In this document: one piece after another, positions 39,341 to 49,600 of the stretch
How positions within the stretch are numbered: position 1 is the stretch's first letter
How the letters are laid out: every line of letters starts with the position of its first letter
Source: Vibrio sp. Isolate34
Lineage (GTDB): Bacteria > Pseudomonadota > Gammaproteobacteria > Enterobacterales > Vibrionaceae
NCBI RefSeq assembly: GCF_022397915.1
Contig: NZ_JAKEUO010000008.1
Location: 27,860-91,859, forward strand
Direction: 5' to 3'
Length of the DNA: 64,000 bases
The notes under the pieces: generated by a model
The model's database searches: none
Seen by the model: only the letters and a program-made list of their open reading frames with translations
Told to the model about the DNA's origin: nothing
Made by a program: the position numbers and the translations under genes

Positions 39341-39559
39341 ATGAATCACTATATTTTCCAACTTAACATCTCATATCAGCAGTTTTTGGCCAGTTATTCT
39401 GGTGCGGCAAGTAAAGTTCAAGTGATAACAACAACCGGATTACGTTTACAGTTGCCTGCAACTCGGTTCAGACCATTTCTTACACAAATAGGGGTTAGAG
39501 GGCAGTTTAGACTGACAACTGACCAAAAAAATAAGTTTATTAAGTTAGAAGCTCTGTAA
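39341..39559 (+). CDS. DUF2835 family small protein
   Basis: 72 residues from ATG 39341 (MNHYIFQLNISYQQFLASYSGAASKV); an upstream GTG at 39299 adds 14 residues without family character. The pattern 'Y...Y.G.a..V...s..G..lqlPa..frpF.t..Gi.G.F.l....n.kf' is that of DUF2835, a small conserved gammaproteobacterial family of unknown function. It lies between pepN and gdhB. Confidence 0.82.
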   Translation: MNHYIFQLNISYQQFLASYSGAASKVQVITTTGLRLQLPATRFRPFLTQIGVRGQFRLTTDQKNKFIKLEAL

Positions 39560-39787
39560 ACCTTGGCGTGCCTAGTGAGTTAAAAGGAATCTTAATCACA
39601 TAATCAAACATTTCACCTCTTACCACCTCCAAAACAATTAACTATTTTTCAATAATGCTTTTACAATAAATGAATGCATTACCTTTGCTTAACTCGTTAG
39701 TAGAAAAGCGCTCAATGGCACGATTCAAACACCAGATTAAGTGATCCCCCTAATAATAAAATATAATTCTAATTGTGGAGTGTGACT

Positions 39788-42700
39788 ATGACCGCACGTG
39801 AAACTGTGGTTCCAGTTTTACTTGAAAAAGTTTACAAGCTGATTCAAGACAAACTTGACCTTGCTCATCGACCTCTCGTAACTCAACTTGCTCAACACTT
39901 GTTTAGTAACGTTTCTCACGACGACCTAACTCAGAGAAACGAATCCGATTTATACGGTGCTGTAGTTAGCTTATGGCATCACATCAATGAAAAGAAAGCC
40001 GATGAAATTTCTGTTCGTGTTTTTAACCCGACAGTAAGTCGCCAAGGCTGGCAGTCTACTCATACTATCGTTGAGATAGTGGTACCAGATAGCCCATTCC
40101 TCGTTGATTCTGTAAAAATGGCATTAACTCGCCTCGACCTCTCCTCTCACCTTATGCTTCACAACCCAACTCAAATTTCTCGTTCTGACTCAGGAAATGT
40201 TGTCGGTGTGAGTAACGATGAAGGTGTATTCCAATCGCTTTTCCATATTGAGGTTGACCGTCTTAGTAGCAAAGCTGAGATGACAGCACTTAAAACGGAA
40301 CTGTTGGATATCTTTACGGATACTGGCCTTGTTGTTAACGACTGGCTAAAAATGGTTGAAAGACTGAAAGAAGTCACCAACCAAGTTGAAAAGCAAAAAG
40401 AGACAATTCCGGTAGACGCTCAACGCTTCGATGAAACGCTGGCTTTCCTTCGCTGGTTAGGCGAGCACAACTTTACGTTTATGGGTTACAAGGAATACGA
40501 CCTTGTGTCTGTAAATGGTGACACTGAACTGCAACCGACTAAGGAGCAAGGCCTTGGTTTGTTCGCGAATTCAGATCGCGTACGCAACGTTAAGCTGTCT
40601 GAGTTTTCTGACTCGGCACGTTTAGAAGCGAAAAAACCGTATGTACTTATCGTAACGAAGGGCAACACGGCTTCACGAATTCACCGCCCAGCTTACAATG
40701 ACTACATCGGTATTAAGAAATTCGATAAGAACGGCAAGGTAATTGGCGAGCATCGCTTCACTGGTCTTTACACTTCTGCTGTTTATAACCAAACCGTTGA
40801 AACGATTCCTCTAGTTCGCGAGAAAGTAGAGCGTATCTTAGACGCGAGTGGTTACCGTGAGGGTTCTTACTCTTACAAAGCTCTGCACAATATTCTTGAA
40901 AACTACCCACGTGATGAACTGCTTCAAGCTCGAGAAGAAGAGTTACTTGAAGTGGGTACAGGCGTAGTTCAAATGCAAGATCGTGATCTTCTGCGTTTGT
41001 TCGTTCGCAAAGACCCGTTTGGCCGTTTCTTCAGCTGTATGGTTTACGTAACAAAAGATCGTTACAACACTGAACTTCGCCGTCAAACACAACGCATCTT
41101 GAAGCAGTACTTTGGTTGTGAAGAAGAGGTTGAATTTACAACGTACTTCTCTGAAAGCCCACTGGCGAGAACGCACTATATTGTTCGTGTTGATAACAAC
41201 AACATGGATGTGGACGTGAAAACAATTGAGCAAAATTTAATGGAAGTATCGTCTACTTGGGATGACCGCCTGTCTGAATCAATCATTGCAAACTTCGGTG
41301 AGAGCAAAGGCCTTCCATTGTCGAAAGAGTACATGCGTGCATTCCCACGCTCGTACAAAGAAGACATGATGCCAGGTTCTGCAGTAGCGGACATCGAGCG
41401 TTTAGAAGCACTGAGCGAAGACAACAAACTGGGCATGCTTTTCTACCGTCCGCAAGAAGAAGCGGCAGATTCTAAAGCCGTTCGTTTGAAGTTGTTCTAC
41501 CACAGCGATGAGCCAATTCACCTTTCTGATGTGATGCCAATGCTTGAAAACTTTGGCCTGCGCGTTATTGGTGAATCACCTTATGAAGTGCGTAAAACCA
41601 ACGGTGTGACATATTGGATCCTTGATTTCTCTATGCTACACAAGAGCGACAAGACCATTGATCTTCGTGAAGCTCGCGATCTTTTCCAACAAGCCTTTGC
41701 GGCAATTTGGGCGGGTGAGTTAGACAGCGATGGTTTCAACCGCTTGGTATTGGGCGCTGGTCTTTCTGGACGTGAAATTTCAATCTTACGTGCTTATGCT
41801 CGTTACATGCGTCAAGTGGGTTTTCCATTCAGTCAACAATACATTGAAGATACATTGTCTCATTACCCTGAACTAGCTAAAGGGTTAGTAAGCTTATTCG
41901 GTAAACGTTTTGACCCTAAACTGAAGGGCAGCGCGAAAGGACAGAAAGACCTTATTAGGAAGATCACTGAACATCTGGATCATGTTGAGAGCCTGGACGA
42001 TGATCGTATTATTCGTCGCTACATGGAAATGATCACTGCAACGCTTCGTACTAACTATTACCAAGTCGATGAGAACAAGCAGTCTAAACCTTGGTTGGCT
42101 TTGAAAATGAGGCCAAGTGAGATTCCAGATATCCCTGCGCCGGTTCCTGCATTTGAGATTTTTGTCTATGCACCGGATATTGAAGGTGTCCATCTACGCG
42201 CCGGTAAAGTTGCTCGTGGTGGTCTTCGTTGGTCAGATCGTCAAGAAGATTTCCGTACTGAGATTCTGGGCCTAGTTAAAGCACAACAAGTTAAGAACAC
42301 GGTAATTGTACCTGTGGGTGCTAAAGGTGGTTTCGTTTGTAAGCGTCAACACACTATGTCTGGCCGTGACGAGATTTTCGCGGAAGGTCAACGTTGTTAC
42401 AAGCGCTTCATCCGTGCACTACTAGATGTATCAGACAACATCATTGAAGGTGAAGTCATCCCACCTAAGAGCGTTGTGCGTCACGATGAAGATGACCCTT
42501 ACTTGGTTGTTGCTGCCGATAAAGGTACGGCGACATTCTCAGATCTAGCAAACTCGGTCGCTGAAGAGTACAACTTCTGGCTAGGTGATGCATTTGCGTC
42601 TGGTGGCTCTAACGGTTACGACCACAAAGCGATGGGTATCACCGCAAAAGGTGGCTGGGAATCGGTTAAGCGTCACTTCCGTGAAATGGGTATCAACTGC

Positions 42701-44629
42701 CAAACGACAGATTTCACTGCGATCGGTGTGGGTGATATGGCGGGTGACGTGTTTGGTAACGGTATGCTGTTATCTAAGCACATTCGCCTACAAGCTGCGT
42801 TTAACCACATGCATATCTTTATCGATCCGAATCCAGATTCAGCATCAAGCTGGGTAGAGCGTGAGCGTCTGTTTAATCTGCCTCGTTCAAGCTGGGAAGA
42901 TTACAATAAAGACCTGATTTCTCAAGGTGGTGGCATCTTCTCTCGTCAAGCGAAGTCTATCTCTCTAACACCTGAAATTCAAAAAATGCTAGGTACCAAG
43001 AAAGCGTCAATGGCACCGAATGATTTGATCAAAGCGATCTTGTCTATGCAGGTTGATCTACTTTGGAATGGTGGTATCGGTACTTATGTTAAGTCTTCAA
43101 ACGAGACTCATACCGATGTCGGTGACCGTGCAAATGACGTGTTACGTATCGATGGCCGTAACCTAAAAGCTAAGGTTGTTGGTGAAGGCGGTAACTTGGG
43201 CATGACTCAACAGGGTCGTATTGAATATGCGTTAACGGGTGGTCGAGTGAATACCGACTTCGTTGATAACGTTGGTGGTGTTGACTGTTCGGATAACGAA
43301 GTAAACATTAAGATCTTCCTAAATGGTTTGGTGTCGAATGGTGATCTCACCGTTAAGCAACGTAACCAAGTGCTTGAGTCAATGGAAGACGAAGTTGGCG
43401 AAATCGTACTCGATGATGCTTACTGCCAAGCTGAGTCAATATCTGTTACTGAGCATCAAGGTGTCGGCTTAGTGAAAGAGCAAATCCGCTTCATCCACAC
43501 AATGGAGAAAGCGGGGTACTTGGATCGTGGTTTGGAATATATCCCAGATGACGAAACGCTTCTAGAACGTGAGAAGCAAGGTCAAGCACTAACAAGACCT
43601 GAACTATCAGTACTGATTGCTTACGGAAAAATGGTGTTGAAAGAAGATCTCGTGAGTGATGATATTGCGAATGATGAGTTCCATGCTCAACAGTTGATGC
43701 AATACTTCCCAACCGAGTTACGCCGTAACTACTCTCAACACATGGATAACCATCCACTTCGTGCTGAAATCATTGCGACAGCACTGGCTAACCAAATGGT
43801 TAACGAAATGGGTTGTAACTTCGTGACTCGTTTGCAAGAAGAGACGGGCGCAAACATTGTTGATATTGCGAATGCTTACGCAGCATCTCGTGAGATCTAC
43901 GGCTTGGGCAAAGTGCTTAAGAGTATTCGTGAACTGGATAATATCTCAAGTTCTGAAGCTCAATATGAGTTGCTTTACCACGTGCGCCGCACGCTGCGTC
44001 GTCTAGCGCGTTGGTTGCTAAGAAACCGTACTGGCAAACAATCAGTGAACGCCTTGATTGAATTGTACCAAGGTGATGTGGTTGCTATTACTGAGAAACT
44101 GGATGAAAACCTAGTCGCTTCAGAAGTAGAAGAGCACAAAGCAATGGCTCAAGTATGGATTGACCAAGGTGTAACGGCAGAACTGGCGAATTCAGTGGCT
44201 CGTTTGTCTAGCTTGTACTCAGCACTGGATATATCCACAGTGGCTCGTGAAACGGGTAAAACAGTACAGCAAGCGTCTAAGCTTTACTTCAACCTTGGCG
44301 ACCGTTTGTCTCTGCACTGGTTCTTGAAACAAATCAATGGCCAAGCGGTAGATAATAACTGGCAAGCGCTGGCACGTGCGGCATTCAGAGAAGATCTGGA
44401 TTGGCAGCAACGTCAGTTAACTGGCCAAGTTCTTAACTGTGGTTGTGGTTCAGACTTAGATGTTATTAAAGCATTGGACGACTGGATGGAAAGCAACTCA
44501 GTTTCTCTACATCGTTGGGAAAGCATCTTGAACGAATTCAAAGTGGGTTCTGTTCATGAGTTTGCTAAGTTCTCAGTGGCGTTACGTGAGTTGATGCTAC
44601 TGAATCTAAACTGTATGTCGAAAGACTAA
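39788..44629 (+). CDS. gdhB: NAD-specific glutamate dehydrogenase, 180-kDa class
   Basis: 1613 residues from ATG 39788, which follows GGAG by 7 nt; an upstream TTG (39773) would add five residues. It belongs to the large L-GDH180 class: a long N-terminal regulatory half with ACT-like regions, then a catalytic half with RGGLRWSDRQEDFRTE and the nearby PVGAKGGFVCKR lysine motif near residue 847. GDGNMAG-type sequence appears as GVGDMAGDVFGNGML, followed by the NAD-binding and C-terminal helical domains. It oxidises glutamate to 2-oxoglutarate and ammonia. Together with the Aap uptake system in this window it would support growth on amino acids. Confidence 0.95.
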   Translation: MTARETVVPVLLEKVYKLIQDKLDLAHRPLVTQLAQHLFSNVSHDDLTQRNESDLYGAVVSLWHHINEKKADEISVRVFNPTVSRQGWQSTHTIVEIVVPDSPFLVDSVKMALTRLDLSSHLMLHNPTQISRSDSGNVVGVSNDEGVFQSLFHIEVDRLSSKAEMTALKTELLDIFTDTGLVVNDWLKMVERLKEVTNQVEKQKETIPVDAQRFDETLAFLRWLGEHNFTFMGYKEYDLVSVNGDTELQPTKEQGLGLFANSDRVRNVKLSEFSDSARLEAKKPYVLIVTKGNTASRIHRPAYNDYIGIKKFDKNGKVIGEHRFTGLYTSAVYNQTVETIPLVREKVERILDASGYREGSYSYKALHNILENYPRDELLQAREEELLEVGTGVVQMQDRDLLRLFVRKDPFGRFFSCMVYVTKDRYNTELRRQTQRILKQYFGCEEEVEFTTYFSESPLARTHYIVRVDNNNMDVDVKTIEQNLMEVSSTWDDRLSESIIANFGESKGLPLSKEYMRAFPRSYKEDMMPGSAVADIERLEALSEDNKLGMLFYRPQEEAADSKAVRLKLFYHSDEPIHLSDVMPMLENFGLRVIGESPYEVRKTNGVTYWILDFSMLHKSDKTIDLREARDLFQQAFAAIWAGELDSDGFNRLVLGAGLSGREISILRAYARYMRQVGFPFSQQYIEDTLSHYPELAKGLVSLFGKRFDPKLKGSAKGQKDLIRKITEHLDHVESLDDDRIIRRYMEMITATLRTNYYQVDENKQSKPWLALKMRPSEIPDIPAPVPAFEIFVYAPDIEGVHLRAGKVARGGLRWSDRQEDFRTEILGLVKAQQVKNTVIVPVGAKGGFVCKRQHTMSGRDEIFAEGQRCYKRFIRALLDVSDNIIEGEVIPPKSVVRHDEDDPYLVVAADKGTATFSDLANSVAEEYNFWLGDAFASGGSNGYDHKAMGITAKGGWESVKRHFREMGINCQTTDFTAIGVGDMAGDVFGNGMLLSKHIRLQAAFNHMHIFIDPNPDSASSWVERERLFNLPRSSWEDYNKDLISQGGGIFSRQAKSISLTPEIQKMLGTKKASMAPNDLIKAILSMQVDLLWNGGIGTYVKSSNETHTDVGDRANDVLRIDGRNLKAKVVGEGGNLGMTQQGRIEYALTGGRVNTDFVDNVGGVDCSDNEVNIKIFLNGLVSNGDLTVKQRNQVLESMEDEVGEIVLDDAYCQAESISVTEHQGVGLVKEQIRFIHTMEKAGYLDRGLEYIPDDETLLEREKQGQALTRPELSVLIAYGKMVLKEDLVSDDIANDEFHAQQLMQYFPTELRRNYSQHMDNHPLRAEIIATALANQMVNEMGCNFVTRLQEETGANIVDIANAYAASREIYGLGKVLKSIRELDNISSSEAQYELLYHVRRTLRRLARWLLRNRTGKQSVNALIELYQGDVVAITEKLDENLVASEVEEHKAMAQVWIDQGVTAELANSVARLSSLYSALDISTVARETGKTVQQASKLYFNLGDRLSLHWFLKQINGQAVDNNWQALARAAFREDLDWQQRQLTGQVLNCGCGSDLDVIKALDDWMESNSVSLHRWESILNEFKVGSVHEFAKFSVALRELMLLNLNCMSKD

Positions 44630-44640
44630 TAGTTAGATAG

Positions 44641-44687
44641 AAACGAAAAACTATAAGGGCAGGCCATTAGGTCTGCCTTTTTCGTTT
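44641..44687 (+). terminator. Terminator of gdhB
   Basis: A long hairpin: an inner stem AAGGGCAGGCC / GGTCTGCCTTT with G-U pairs, and an outer extension AAACGAAAAA / TTTTTCGTTT. Confidence 0.8.
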
Positions 44688-44849
44688 GGCTAAACAGCTT
44701 TTGCTGGATTCATTACAATTGAATCTGATGATTGAGGCATAAAGAATATTCCAAATGGATAATCTGAGCTTGAAACGGTAACGTTTGCTTAATAATGAAC
44801 CTCATTCGTTAGCAAACTCGATTATCTTACCCTTACAGTCAGTAATAGA

Positions 44850-44905
44850 TTGAATAGTTGGGTAAATAAGTAAATAATATCGCCCCGTTTACACGGGGCT
44901 TTTTT
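44850..44905 (+). promoter_or_regulatory. pyrD promoter and hairpin leader
   Basis: A -35-like TTGAAT (44850-44855) and AT-rich -10 candidates (44873-44880) put the transcription start in the run CGCCCCG at 44881-44887. A 7-bp stem (GCCCCGT / ACGGGGC, loop of 4) and six T follow, ending 14 nt before the pyrD ATG. In E. coli, pyrC and pyrD are controlled by CTP-dependent choice of a C or G start that makes or avoids a leader hairpin. The layout here fits such control, or simple attenuation. Confidence 0.65.
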
Positions 44906-44919
44906 CTATCGGAGGCACA

Positions 44920-45930
44920 ATGCTTTACCGTCTAGCCAGAACTGGCTTTTTCCAACTTGATGCCGAAAAGGCACATGATCTTGCAATTCAAAATTTCAAA
45001 CGCTTCACAGGCACACCTATTGATCTTTTGTATCGCCAACAATTACCTCACCGACCTGTAGAGTGCATGGGTCTTAATTTTAAAAACCCAGTTGGCCTTG
45101 CGGCTGGCCTAGATAAAAACGGCGAATGTATTGATGCATTTGGCGCAATGGGTTTTGGTTTCGTTGAAGTAGGGACTGTGACTCCTCGTCCGCAAGCGGG
45201 TAACGACAAACCTCGTTTGTTCCGTCTTGTTGAAGCAGAAGGCATCATCAACCGCATGGGCTTTAATAACCTAGGCGTAGATAACCTTGTTGAGAATGTT
45301 AAGAAGTCGAACTACGACGGCATCTTAGGCATTAACATCGGTAAGAACAAAGACACACCAATTGAAAAAGGCGCTGAAGATTACTTGATTTGTATGGAGA
45401 AGGTATATCAATACGCTGGTTACATTGCTGTGAACATCTCTTCACCAAACACTCCAGGACTTCGCTCTCTTCAATACGGCGAAGCACTAGACGATCTATT
45501 GTCTGAACTGAAAACGAAACAATCTGAACTAGAAGAGAAGCATGGTAAATATGTACCTCTTGCTCTTAAGATTGCTCCGGATCTAAGTGACGACGAAATC
45601 AGCCAAATTTGTGAATCATTGATCAAAAATAAGATCGATGGTGTGATCGCAACAAACACAACATTGGATCGTTCAATCGTTGAAGGCATGAAGCATTGTG
45701 ACGAAGCGGGTGGCCTAAGTGGACGTCCAGTTCAATCTCGCAGTACTGAAGTTGTTCGTAAACTTTATCAAGAGCTTGGTGACCAACTGCCGATCATCGG
45801 GGTAGGTGGTGTTGATTCGTATGTTGCTGCAAAAGAGAAAATGATGGCAGGCGCTAAGCTTGTACAAGTTTACTCTGGTTTCATTTACAAAGGTCCAGGC
45901 CTTGTAGGCGACATCGTTAAAAATCTTTAA
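44920..45930 (+). CDS. pyrD: Dihydroorotate dehydrogenase (quinone), class 2
   Basis: 336 residues, matching E. coli PyrD. A membrane-associated flavoenzyme that oxidises dihydroorotate to orotate with quinone. The N-terminal membrane-binding helices ([23 protein letters not shown]) mark class 2. The FMN-binding and catalytic regions are [21 protein letters not shown] with the class-2 catalytic serine near 174, and GVIATNTT. The Shine-Dalgarno GGAGG is strong and lies immediately after the leader hairpin. Confidence 0.96.
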   Translation: MLYRLARTGFFQLDAEKAHDLAIQNFKRFTGTPIDLLYRQQLPHRPVECMGLNFKNPVGLAAGLDKNGECIDAFGAMGFGFVEVGTVTPRPQAGNDKPRLFRLVEAEGIINRMGFNNLGVDNLVENVKKSNYDGILGINIGKNKDTPIEKGAEDYLICMEKVYQYAGYIAVNISSPNTPGLRSLQYGEALDDLLSELKTKQSELEEKHGKYVPLALKIAPDLSDDEISQICESLIKNKIDGVIATNTTLDRSIVEGMKHCDEAGGLSGRPVQSRSTEVVRKLYQELGDQLPIIGVGGVDSYVAAKEKMMAGAKLVQVYSGFIYKGPGLVGDIVKNL

Positions 45931-46026
45931 ACGACAAGACGCTTTTATTTCTGAAAAGCGACAATCTGGCATCGTCTTAATAAAAGAGACACTGTAACTC
46001 ACTGAGTTGTAGAGAAAAGCGACAAG

Positions 46027-46055
46027 AAAGAGGAATTCATTTCCTCTTTTTTTTT
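46027..46055 (+). terminator. Terminator of pyrD
   Basis: A 9-bp stem (AAAGAGGAA / TTCCTCTTT) with a 5-nt loop and a long T-run. Confidence 0.87.
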
Positions 46056-46136
46056 GCCTATTGCTCCGTAAAATTACTGTAATTGAAGGTAATTTTGCGT
46101 TTTACCTAATGGAATGGTTCAACAGTGTGAGACGAA

Positions 46137-46685
46137 ATGATGCTTAAACCTAGCGATACATGGAGTTGGTATTACGATGAGCAGCAATGTTCATTAATGC
46201 TAAACCTCGGAGAGGATATGATTTTCAAAACGAATCTGGTCCGCAATAAGCTGGTGGACTGCGCGTTTCGAGATAATGAATTCACCGTTGATGATGCATC
46301 TTCATACCAAACCTTCAAAGAACAAATTTCTGGCTTAGAACTGTCTGAGCCTCGCCAAGCTGAATTGGCACTTTATTGTGTGGCAGCAAAGCGCTTCCAT
46401 AAGCCTGTTCAGCCTAAGAGTTGGTTCTTCGACTCACAAGGCTCTGGCCATGAATCCCCTCAAGAAGGGGATATTGTACAAATGAAAAACGAGCATAGCT
46501 TAGGATATTTCATTGTATTAGAAGTGGGAGAGTGTGCGAGCCTATGTGCATTTGTCGACCTAGAAGAGTTCCTGTTAACGCCTTCAAAAGGGCTTCGATT
46601 TGGAGACTCAATTAAGGTGATGCACGATAGAATGATAGACGCGAACGCTATCCTTCATCAGAGACACATAGCGATGGTAGGTTAA
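46137..46685 (+). CDS. zapC: Cell-division protein ZapC
   Basis: 182 residues. The N-terminal LKPSDTWSWYYDEQQCSLMLNLGEDMIF, the central EPRQAELALYCVAAKRFHKPVQPKSWFF and the downstream segments match ZapC/YcbW. This FtsZ-binding protein stabilises and bundles Z-ring polymers. Two ATG codons are adjacent, and either may start. The position between pyrD and rlmL is as in E. coli. Confidence 0.93.
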   Translation: MMLKPSDTWSWYYDEQQCSLMLNLGEDMIFKTNLVRNKLVDCAFRDNEFTVDDASSYQTFKEQISGLELSEPRQAELALYCVAAKRFHKPVQPKSWFFDSQGSGHESPQEGDIVQMKNEHSLGYFIVLEVGECASLCAFVDLEEFLLTPSKGLRFGDSIKVMHDRMIDANAILHQRHIAMVG

Positions 46686-46749
46686 CCTCCAATCTAGTAC
46701 ATCATTTCTACCACGCATCGCAGCACACAAACGTATAAACTTTCCTCAG

Positions 46750-46774
46750 AATCGGCTTAATAGCCGATTTTTTT
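46750..46774 (+). terminator. Terminator of zapC
   Basis: An 8-bp stem (AATCGGCT / AGCCGATT) with a 4-nt loop and T-run. Confidence 0.85.
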
Positions 46775-46932
46775 GTGCCTAAAAAACCTCATCCTGATAA
46801 ATACATTACTGCTTAACCATTTAAATAGTGAACTTACGACTATTTTTTTCACCTTAATTTCTGCCTGTTTTCATCGCCAGAAGAGTAAATTTACCACCTT
46901 TATTCCCTGTTTTTGGTCTTTTGTAGTTAAAT

Positions 46933-46976
46933 TTCACCCATGAATCGCCATTGGTATATACCAATTAAAGGGTGAA
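46933..46976. repeat. Nested inverted repeat in the zapC-rlmL intergenic region
   Basis: An outer inverted repeat TTCACCC ... GGGTGAA encloses the perfect 14-bp palindrome TTGGTATATACCAA at 46951-46964. No gene or T-run is attached to it. Confidence 0.8.
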
Positions 46977-47193
46977 TATAAATTCACATTGCTTCTTTGG
47001 TTAAGAAGTGGTCAGAAATGGAGTTGGTTTGATAGGTCTTGTGTTCTAAGGGGATGTGGGTAAGCGATCGCTTCAAGACTGTGCATTTGCTAGCCAGTTA
47101 GTCGAAAGATTCAATGAAAAGACGCGTTTAGTGTGATGCTCTAGTTACAAATTCAGGTATAATCGAGCTCATTTTTATCAATAAAAGAACACT

Positions 47194-49314
47194 ATGAATC
47201 AATATCTAGCGGTTACCTCAAACGGCCTTGAGAATTTATTAGTTGAAGAACTAACCCAACTAGGGATTACAAACGCAAAACCTGTTCAAGCAGGTGTTAA
47301 ATTCAAAGCGACCAATGAGCAAATTTATCGTTGTTGTTTGTGGAGCCGTTTGGCTTCTCGATTTGTACGTGTCCTTTCTGAATTCACTTGTATGGACGAC
47401 ATGGATTTGTACCTTTCAACCACTGCGGTTAACTGGGTAAATCAATTCCATAGCTCTAAACGTTTTGTTGTTGACTTCAATGGTACGAACAACGAAATCC
47501 GCAACAGCCAATACGGTGCGATGAAAGTAAAAGATGCCGTTGTTGATTGCTTCGAGAAGAAGTCTTTACCACGTCCTTCTATCAGCAAAGAGAACCCAGA
47601 TGTTCGTATTCACGTTCGTCTACACCGTGATAAAGCGATTCTTGGTGTTGATATGGTGGGCAGCGGTCTTCACCAACGTGGTTACCGTCCAGAATCAGGT
47701 CGTGCTCCGTTGCGTGAAACACTAGCTGCTGCAATCCTTCTTCGTAGTGGTTGGGATGCAACGAAACCTTTCTTAGACCCTATGTGTGGTTCTGGTACGT
47801 TAGTGATTGAAGCTGCAATGATGGCTGCAAACCTAGCACCGGGTGTTAAACGTCAGAAATGGTGTTTTGAATCACTAGAAGATTTCGAACCTGAGCTTTG
47901 GGCTGAAGTTAAAGCTGAAGCGAATGTTCAAGGCCGTCGTGGCGTTAAGAAAGTAGAATGTAAGTTCTATGGTTACGACAACGATGAGCGCATGATCAAA
48001 ACAGCGCGCGACAATGCTCGTCGTGCTGGTGTAGAAGATCTGATTGAATTCGAAGTAGGTGATGCAGCAAAACTTAAACGCCCTACGGAATTTACTGATG
48101 GTGTGATTGTTTCTAACCCACCTTATGGTGAGCGTCTGGGTACAGAGCCTGGCCTAATCGCACTTTACACCGCATTCGGTGCGCAGCTTAAAGCGGAATT
48201 TGGTGGCTGTAACGCATCTATCTTCTCTAGCTCTGACGAGCTACTAAGCTGCTTACGCATGCGTGCAGACAAACAGTTCAAGTTGAACAACGGTGCGTTA
48301 CCGTGTCACCAAAAGAACTACTCAATTTCAGATCGTCCGATGTCAGAGCGTCCAACCGGCGAGCAAGAACAACTAATTGCACCTGATTTCGCGAACCGTC
48401 TTAAAAAGAACATCGGTAAAATTGGCAAGTGGGCTAAGAAAGAGCAATTAGATTGTTACCGTATCTACGATGCTGACTTACCTGAATACAATGTAGCGAT
48501 TGATGTATACCCAGGTCACCTTGTGATTCAAGAATATGCAGCGCCTAAAGATGTACCGGAAGAGAAGGCAAAACGTCGCTTAACCGATATCATCCGTGCT
48601 TCTATTCAAGTAACAGGCGTTGAAGCAAACAACGTTGTGCTTAAAGTGCGTCAGAAGCAGAAGGGTCGCTCTCAATACCAGAAACTGGCTCAAGACTCAT
48701 CGAACCTAGAAGTGAACGAATACGGCGTGAAGCTGATTGTTAACCTTCACGACTACCTAGATACTGGCTTGTTCTTAGATCATAAAATCACTCGTCGTCG
48801 CATCGGTGAGATGGCCGCAGGTAAAGATTTCCTAAACTTGTTTGCTTACACCGGTAGTGCATCTGTTCATGCTGCAGTAGGTGGCGCTCGTTCTACAACT
48901 ACTGTTGATATGTCTAATACCTACCTAGAGTGGGCGAAAGAGAACATGGAGCTTAATGGCCGTGTTGGTCGTCAACATCAATTTGTGCAAGCTGATTGCT
49001 TACAGTGGTTGGTTAAAGAGCAGGGTTCTTACGACCTGATCTTTATTGATCCACCTACGTTCTCAAACTCTAAGCGTATGGATCAATCTTTTGATGTTCA
49101 GCGTGATCACATTCAATTGATGGAAAACCTTAAGCGTCTTCTTCGTGAAGAAGGCACGATTGTGTTCTCTAACAACAAGCGTCACTTCAAAATGGACTTG
49201 GAAGCTCTGGATGAATTAGGTCTTAAGGCTCAGAACATCTCTGCTAAGACGCTTCCATTGGACTTCTCTCGCAATAAGCACATTCATAACTGCTGGTTGA
49301 TTACTCACAAGTAG
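47194..49314 (+). CDS. rlmL: Bifunctional 23S rRNA methyltransferase RlmKL
   Basis: 706 residues, matching E. coli RlmKL (702). An N-terminal THUMP domain (about residues 45-155) precedes the RlmL m2G2445 domain with [17 protein letters not shown] and NPPYGERLG near 309. The C-terminal RlmK m7G2069 domain has [23 protein letters not shown] and [11 protein letters not shown] near 619. It starts an apparent operon with the glutaredoxin-like gene, uup and the GlyGly-CTERM gene. Confidence 0.95.
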   Translation: MNQYLAVTSNGLENLLVEELTQLGITNAKPVQAGVKFKATNEQIYRCCLWSRLASRFVRVLSEFTCMDDMDLYLSTTAVNWVNQFHSSKRFVVDFNGTNNEIRNSQYGAMKVKDAVVDCFEKKSLPRPSISKENPDVRIHVRLHRDKAILGVDMVGSGLHQRGYRPESGRAPLRETLAAAILLRSGWDATKPFLDPMCGSGTLVIEAAMMAANLAPGVKRQKWCFESLEDFEPELWAEVKAEANVQGRRGVKKVECKFYGYDNDERMIKTARDNARRAGVEDLIEFEVGDAAKLKRPTEFTDGVIVSNPPYGERLGTEPGLIALYTAFGAQLKAEFGGCNASIFSSSDELLSCLRMRADKQFKLNNGALPCHQKNYSISDRPMSERPTGEQEQLIAPDFANRLKKNIGKIGKWAKKEQLDCYRIYDADLPEYNVAIDVYPGHLVIQEYAAPKDVPEEKAKRRLTDIIRASIQVTGVEANNVVLKVRQKQKGRSQYQKLAQDSSNLEVNEYGVKLIVNLHDYLDTGLFLDHKITRRRIGEMAAGKDFLNLFAYTGSASVHAAVGGARSTTTVDMSNTYLEWAKENMELNGRVGRQHQFVQADCLQWLVKEQGSYDLIFIDPPTFSNSKRMDQSFDVQRDHIQLMENLKRLLREEGTIVFSNNKRHFKMDLEALDELGLKAQNISAKTLPLDFSRNKHIHNCWLITHK

Positions 49315-49339
49315 TTAAGAGATTGTATAAGGATATATA

Positions 49340-49600
49340 GTGCTGACTCTCTACAGTACAGAAGGGTGCCATCTATGTGAGATGGCATTCCAACTCACGG
49401 AACAGTTAAATATTAGCCATCACGTCAACGTTGTCGACATTGCATTCGATGATGAGCTCTTTTCCCGTTACGGGGTCACTATTCCGGTGCTCAAATTTGA
49501 AAGCTCTGATCTTTCTCAAAGCTCAGAGCTTAACTGGCCATTTGGCTTGTTAGAACTTAATGATTGGTTAAAGAAGAATGGCATTACTTACAATTCATAA
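49340..49600 (+). CDS. Glutaredoxin-like (DUF836) thioredoxin-fold protein
   Basis: 86 residues, GTG start with an AAGGA Shine-Dalgarno 6 nt upstream. The N-terminus LTLYSTEGCHLCEMAF carries a CxxC redox motif (Cys-His-Leu-Cys), and VTIPVLKF contains the cis-proline of the fold. Its 3' end overlaps the start of uup by 23 nt, so the two are translationally linked. Substrate unknown. Confidence 0.88.
   Translation: MLTLYSTEGCHLCEMAFQLTEQLNISHHVNVVDIAFDDELFSRYGVTIPVLKFESSDLSQSSELNWPFGLLELNDWLKKNGITYNS

Larger units (their letters stand above)
46686..47193. other. Intergenic region zapC-rlmL
   Basis: 508 bp without a gene. It holds the zapC terminator at 46750-46774 and, at 46933-46976, a nested inverted repeat. 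The remainder is AT-rich; the tract AGGTATAATCGAGC about 40 bp before rlmL contains TATAAT (47158-47163) as a likely -10. Confidence 0.6.
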
